This document shows, piece by piece, positions 5,981-8,303 of a stretch of DNA of 8,303 bases. The stretch is from Clostridia bacterium (GTDB lineage Bacteria > Bacillota_A > Clostridia > Oscillospirales > CAG-272), in contig JAFTRB010000095.1 of the NCBI GenBank assembly GCA_017462445.1, forward strand, positions 1-8,303, read 5' to 3'. The translations under genes and the position numbers were made by a program. Position 1 is the first letter of the stretch, and every line of letters begins with the position of its first letter. The notes beneath the pieces are model-generated. The model was not told the origin of the DNA. It saw only the letters and a program-made list of their open reading frames with translations, and did no database searches.

Positions 5981-8179
5981 TTACAGAGAGAAAATTAACT
6001 CCTGCAGGCTGCACTCGCTTTGATAACTGTATTTTCTCTTTACCGATTCACAGACGGCCTGATGCTTGTAGTTCCTGATTGCTTCAACCACCTCGCCCAA
6101 GCTCTCGCAGTTGAGGGGCTTTATGTCCTCCCATATGCTGTCATAGACTCCTCGCTCCTCTTCGTTGCGCTCGAAGTCCTTGCAGTAAATTACAACGGGA
6201 ACATCTATGGAAAAGGCGTCGAACATAACAGATGAATAGTCGGTGATGAGATAATCGGCAATCAACAACAGCTCTTGTGTTTCCGCTGTATCATAATTGG
6301 GAAAATCAACAAGCTTTGAATTGGATAAAAACGCGTGATCCTTGTAAACAACAAGGTAATCATCGCCAAGCTCCTTGTTTAACCTGGCGGGATCAAGCAG
6401 ATAGGAGATGTCAAGCTCTCCCTCCTCGGTTTTGTAATTATAATCTCTCCAGGTCGGTAGATATAGAACTAACTTTTTATCCTTCGGGAAGCCGTATTTT
6501 TCTTTGAGCTTGGATTTGAATGATTCGTCATTGTAATTATCAAGCAAATATTTTACTCTTGGATATCCGGACGGAATAATGCGATGGCGGGGAATAAGGA
6601 AGCAGGTCTCGAAATAGGAGGATATAGATGGGTTATCAACAATAAGATAATCCCAGTTCGCAATTCCCTTGAACTTTGATATTTTCTGCTCGGGGTTTCT
6701 CTCATAAACTGTTTTTTCATGGGTATCAAACAGCATTTTCTTAAGCGGAGTTCCATGCCATAGCTGTATCCAGTTTGTTCCGGCGCGCTTTACAAGGCTG
6801 GGGGAAGGCCAGCTTTCAAATATTATGGTCTTTGCTCTTGCAATAAAGCGATTGGCGCGCTCGGTGTGGGGCTTTATTCTGTACTCAAAGGGGACTCTCA
6901 CATCATCGGTAATAAAGAAAAGCTTTTTGTTAGTGGGGTGTTTTATCATTTGTTCAAACAAATAACGCGAGTTGCCCGTATAACGGTAATCAAAGCCCAT
7001 AAAGAGAATAACATCGCCATATAAGGGCTTTTTGGTCTCGGCCAGATATTTGTCATTTAATGTGGACGGATGATTTTTTCTTAAATGCAGCAGCTTTAAA
7101 AGCTTCTTTATTCCGTTTTTGAACTTGGTCGTTACCTTGACATACAGCTTTTTCATTCTCGGCTTTTTTACATATAAGAAATCTATCATAGAGCCGAATT
7201 TGCGATAGTCCTTTTTGCGAAAAACATTCTTTTTTAAGAACTGGCTGGTATATGCATCAAGCCCAAGATCTCTAACATCAAATTCCGACAGGGCATAAAC
7301 GAAGTCGCGCGCAAAGCCCGCCTTCAGTTCCTTGGGCGTCCTGGCGGTATAATAGTAGGCGAATTTCTGAAGCAAATAATTGAATATATAGTATCTCGCT
7401 TCCTCTGTTGCTTCGTTTTCTTTGAAATCTCTTGATATTTCTTCTGTCGCAAGGATGAAGCCACGGCAATGTCGGTCTGTTCCAAGATTGGTTTTAGTTG
7501 TGGAATTTTTGTTTATCGTTACACGGTATAGTGGGGAGTGTATCAGAGAGGCAAGCTTTGCTTTGAGCGAAACCTTTGCCCAAAAGGGAATGTCCTCGTA
7601 AATGTAGTTCTCGCCGTAAACGACATTGTTTTCCAGAAGAAAGCTCTTGCGGTAAAGCTTATTGACAGTAAAATAGGGGGTAATCTTCAACAGCTCCAGG
7701 CACTCTCGCCCCTTTAGCACGGGACGGGAGAAGAATTCGTCCTTATTTACATATTTTGAAACCTTACCCAACGGCTCGTAATAAAACCAGTCATAAACCA
7801 CCAGGTCAGAGCCGTCCTTTTCTGCGCGCGCAACCGCAAGGTCCAGGGTGTAGGGCGAGAGGTAGTCATCTGCATCCAGGAATTGGATATACTCTCCCTT
7901 CGCCATTTTTGCCGCCATATTTCTTACATAGCCTTGACCGTGATTTTCTATCTGTATGAGTTGTATGCGGTTATCCTTCATCATATAGGAGCGAATGATA
8001 TTTGCGCTCTCATCCTCAGAGCCGTCGTCAACGCATATAAGCTCCAGGTTTTTATAGGTTTGATTCAACACCGACTCTATCGCCAATGCAACGAAATCCT
8101 GCGTGTTGAAAACCGGCATAATAACGCTGACAAGAGGCTCCGTCCTTCCCAAGGCTGATAAAGAATCGTGCAGAATCAT
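5981..8179 (-). CDS. Bifunctional enzyme: GT2 glycosyltransferase fused to a CDP-glycerol glycerophosphotransferase (TagF-type)
   Basis: The 732-residue protein has the opposite domain order to its neighbour. Residues ~15-315 are a GT-A family 2 glycosyltransferase: VSVIMPVFN (17-25), ICVDDGS (48-54), the metal-binding DADD (102-105), VNKLYR (172-177) and YED (194-196). Residues ~385-732 are TagF-type: QLWHGTPLK (472-480), SGYPR (537-541), YLPTWR (573-578), KDHAF (613-617) and ITDYSS (645-650). His475 matches the first conserved histidine. The second, His615, is followed by Ala instead of the usual Pro. The domains are joined by a very basic linker (321-369: 18 Lys/Arg, 2 Asp) that could bind the membrane surface. 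The ribosome binding site AAGGAG lies 8 bases before the ATG and inside the end of tagD, with an ATGA stop/start overlap, so translation is probably coupled to supply of CDP-glycerol. The likely role is to add sugar and glycerol phosphate to a teichoic-acid-like polymer. Whether it primes or elongates cannot be told. Confidence 0.93.
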   Translation of the reverse strand: MILHDSLSALGRTEPLVSVIMPVFNTQDFVALAIESVLNQTYKNLELICVDDGSEDESANIIRSYMMKDNRIQLIQIENHGQGYVRNMAAKMAKGEYIQFLDADDYLSPYTLDLAVARAEKDGSDLVVYDWFYYEPLGKVSKYVNKDEFFSRPVLKGRECLELLKITPYFTVNKLYRKSFLLENNVVYGENYIYEDIPFWAKVSLKAKLASLIHSPLYRVTINKNSTTKTNLGTDRHCRGFILATEEISRDFKENEATEEARYYIFNYLLQKFAYYYTARTPKELKAGFARDFVYALSEFDVRDLGLDAYTSQFLKKNVFRKKDYRKFGSMIDFLYVKKPRMKKLYVKVTTKFKNGIKKLLKLLHLRKNHPSTLNDKYLAETKKPLYGDVILFMGFDYRYTGNSRYLFEQMIKHPTNKKLFFITDDVRVPFEYRIKPHTERANRFIARAKTIIFESWPSPSLVKRAGTNWIQLWHGTPLKKMLFDTHEKTVYERNPEQKISKFKGIANWDYLIVDNPSISSYFETCFLIPRHRIIPSGYPRVKYLLDNYNDESFKSKLKEKYGFPKDKKLVLYLPTWRDYNYKTEEGELDISYLLDPARLNKELGDDYLVVYKDHAFLSNSKLVDFPNYDTAETQELLLIADYLITDYSSVMFDAFSIDVPVVIYCKDFERNEEERGVYDSIWEDIKPLNCESLGEVVEAIRNYKHQAVCESVKRKYSYQSECSLQELIFSL

Positions 8180-8303
8180 TTTCCAAGCTCCTTTTTAATC
8201 TGGGTGGTGGAGATCTCGGGGGTTCTGGGCAGATAAACTACCTCGCAGTAATCCTTAAGGAAGTCAAATTTTCCCTCCCAGTCATCACCCATAACGAAGG
8301 TGT
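8176..8303 (-). CDS. tagD: Glycerol-3-phosphate cytidylyltransferase (TagD-like), C-terminal end, partial
   Basis: On the minus strand 41 complete codons run from the window edge to a TGA (complement of 8178-8176). The peptide contains FVMGDDWEGKFDFL (2-15 of the visible part), CEVVYLPRTPEISTT (19-33) and the end IKKELGK. RTxxISTT is the CTP-binding signature of the small TagD/GCT nucleotidyltransferases, and the GDDWEGKFD stretch is typical of that family. The enzyme makes CDP-glycerol from CTP and sn-glycerol-3-phosphate in the cytosol, the donor needed by both TagF-type domains downstream. The stop overlaps the next start as ATGA. The N-terminal part, including the expected HxGH motif, lies outside the window. 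The family call is firm despite the truncation. Confidence 0.92.
   Translation of the reverse strand, partial: TFVMGDDWEGKFDFLKDYCEVVYLPRTPEISTTQIKKELGK
8188..8193 (-). promoter_or_regulatory. Ribosome binding site of the GT2-TagF gene inside tagD
   Basis: AAGGAG on the minus strand lies 8 bases before the ATG at 8179 and is read as Lys-Glu codons in the last residues of tagD. With the ATGA overlap it supports translational coupling and confirms the chosen start. Confidence 0.85.

Overview
The window looks like a chromosomal segment of a low-to-mid GC Gram-positive bacterium, most likely a member of the Clostridia. The evidence is the RpoC tail, strong AGGAG-type ribosome binding sites, SigA-type promoters, and a teichoic-acid-like gene set. 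I cannot name the species. An Oscillospirales-type gut organism is only a guess.

Layout from left to right. The last 55 codons of rpoC (+) end at 168, followed by a strong terminator with a UUCG tetraloop (181-210). A gene-free stretch of about 400 bases then leads to a clear promoter (441-469), overlapped downstream by three tandem 10-bp AT-rich repeats (472-501). This promoter drives one + strand gene, a family 2 glycosyltransferase (573-1802). A long dyad with T-runs on both sides (1811-1876) ends this gene and also the opposing operon.

The rest of the window is one minus-strand operon, read from right to left. It contains the 3' end of a glycerol-3-phosphate cytidylyltransferase (tagD-like, 8176-8303), a 732-residue fusion of a GT2 glycosyltransferase with a TagF-type CDP-glycerol glycerophosphotransferase (5981-8179), and an 802-residue fusion of a TagF-type domain with a GT4 glycosyltransferase (3461-5869). 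It finishes with an ABC-2 polysaccharide permease (tagG/wzm-like, 2673-3440) and its ATPase (tagH-like, 1884-2663). Tight spacing, an ATGA overlap, and a ribosome binding site embedded in an upstream stop codon indicate co-transcription and translational coupling.

Working model (inference). TagD makes CDP-glycerol. The two bifunctional enzymes use it, together with nucleotide sugars, to build a polymer containing both glycerol phosphate and sugar on the cytoplasmic face of the membrane. The TagG/TagH pair exports the polymer. The most interesting feature is the pair of fusion enzymes with opposite domain order and different glycosyltransferase folds (GT2-GPT and GPT-GT4). This suggests a backbone, or a primer plus backbone, in which glycosyl and glycerol-phosphate transfers are coupled. 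I see no tRNA, rRNA, CRISPR array, insertion sequence or phage gene.
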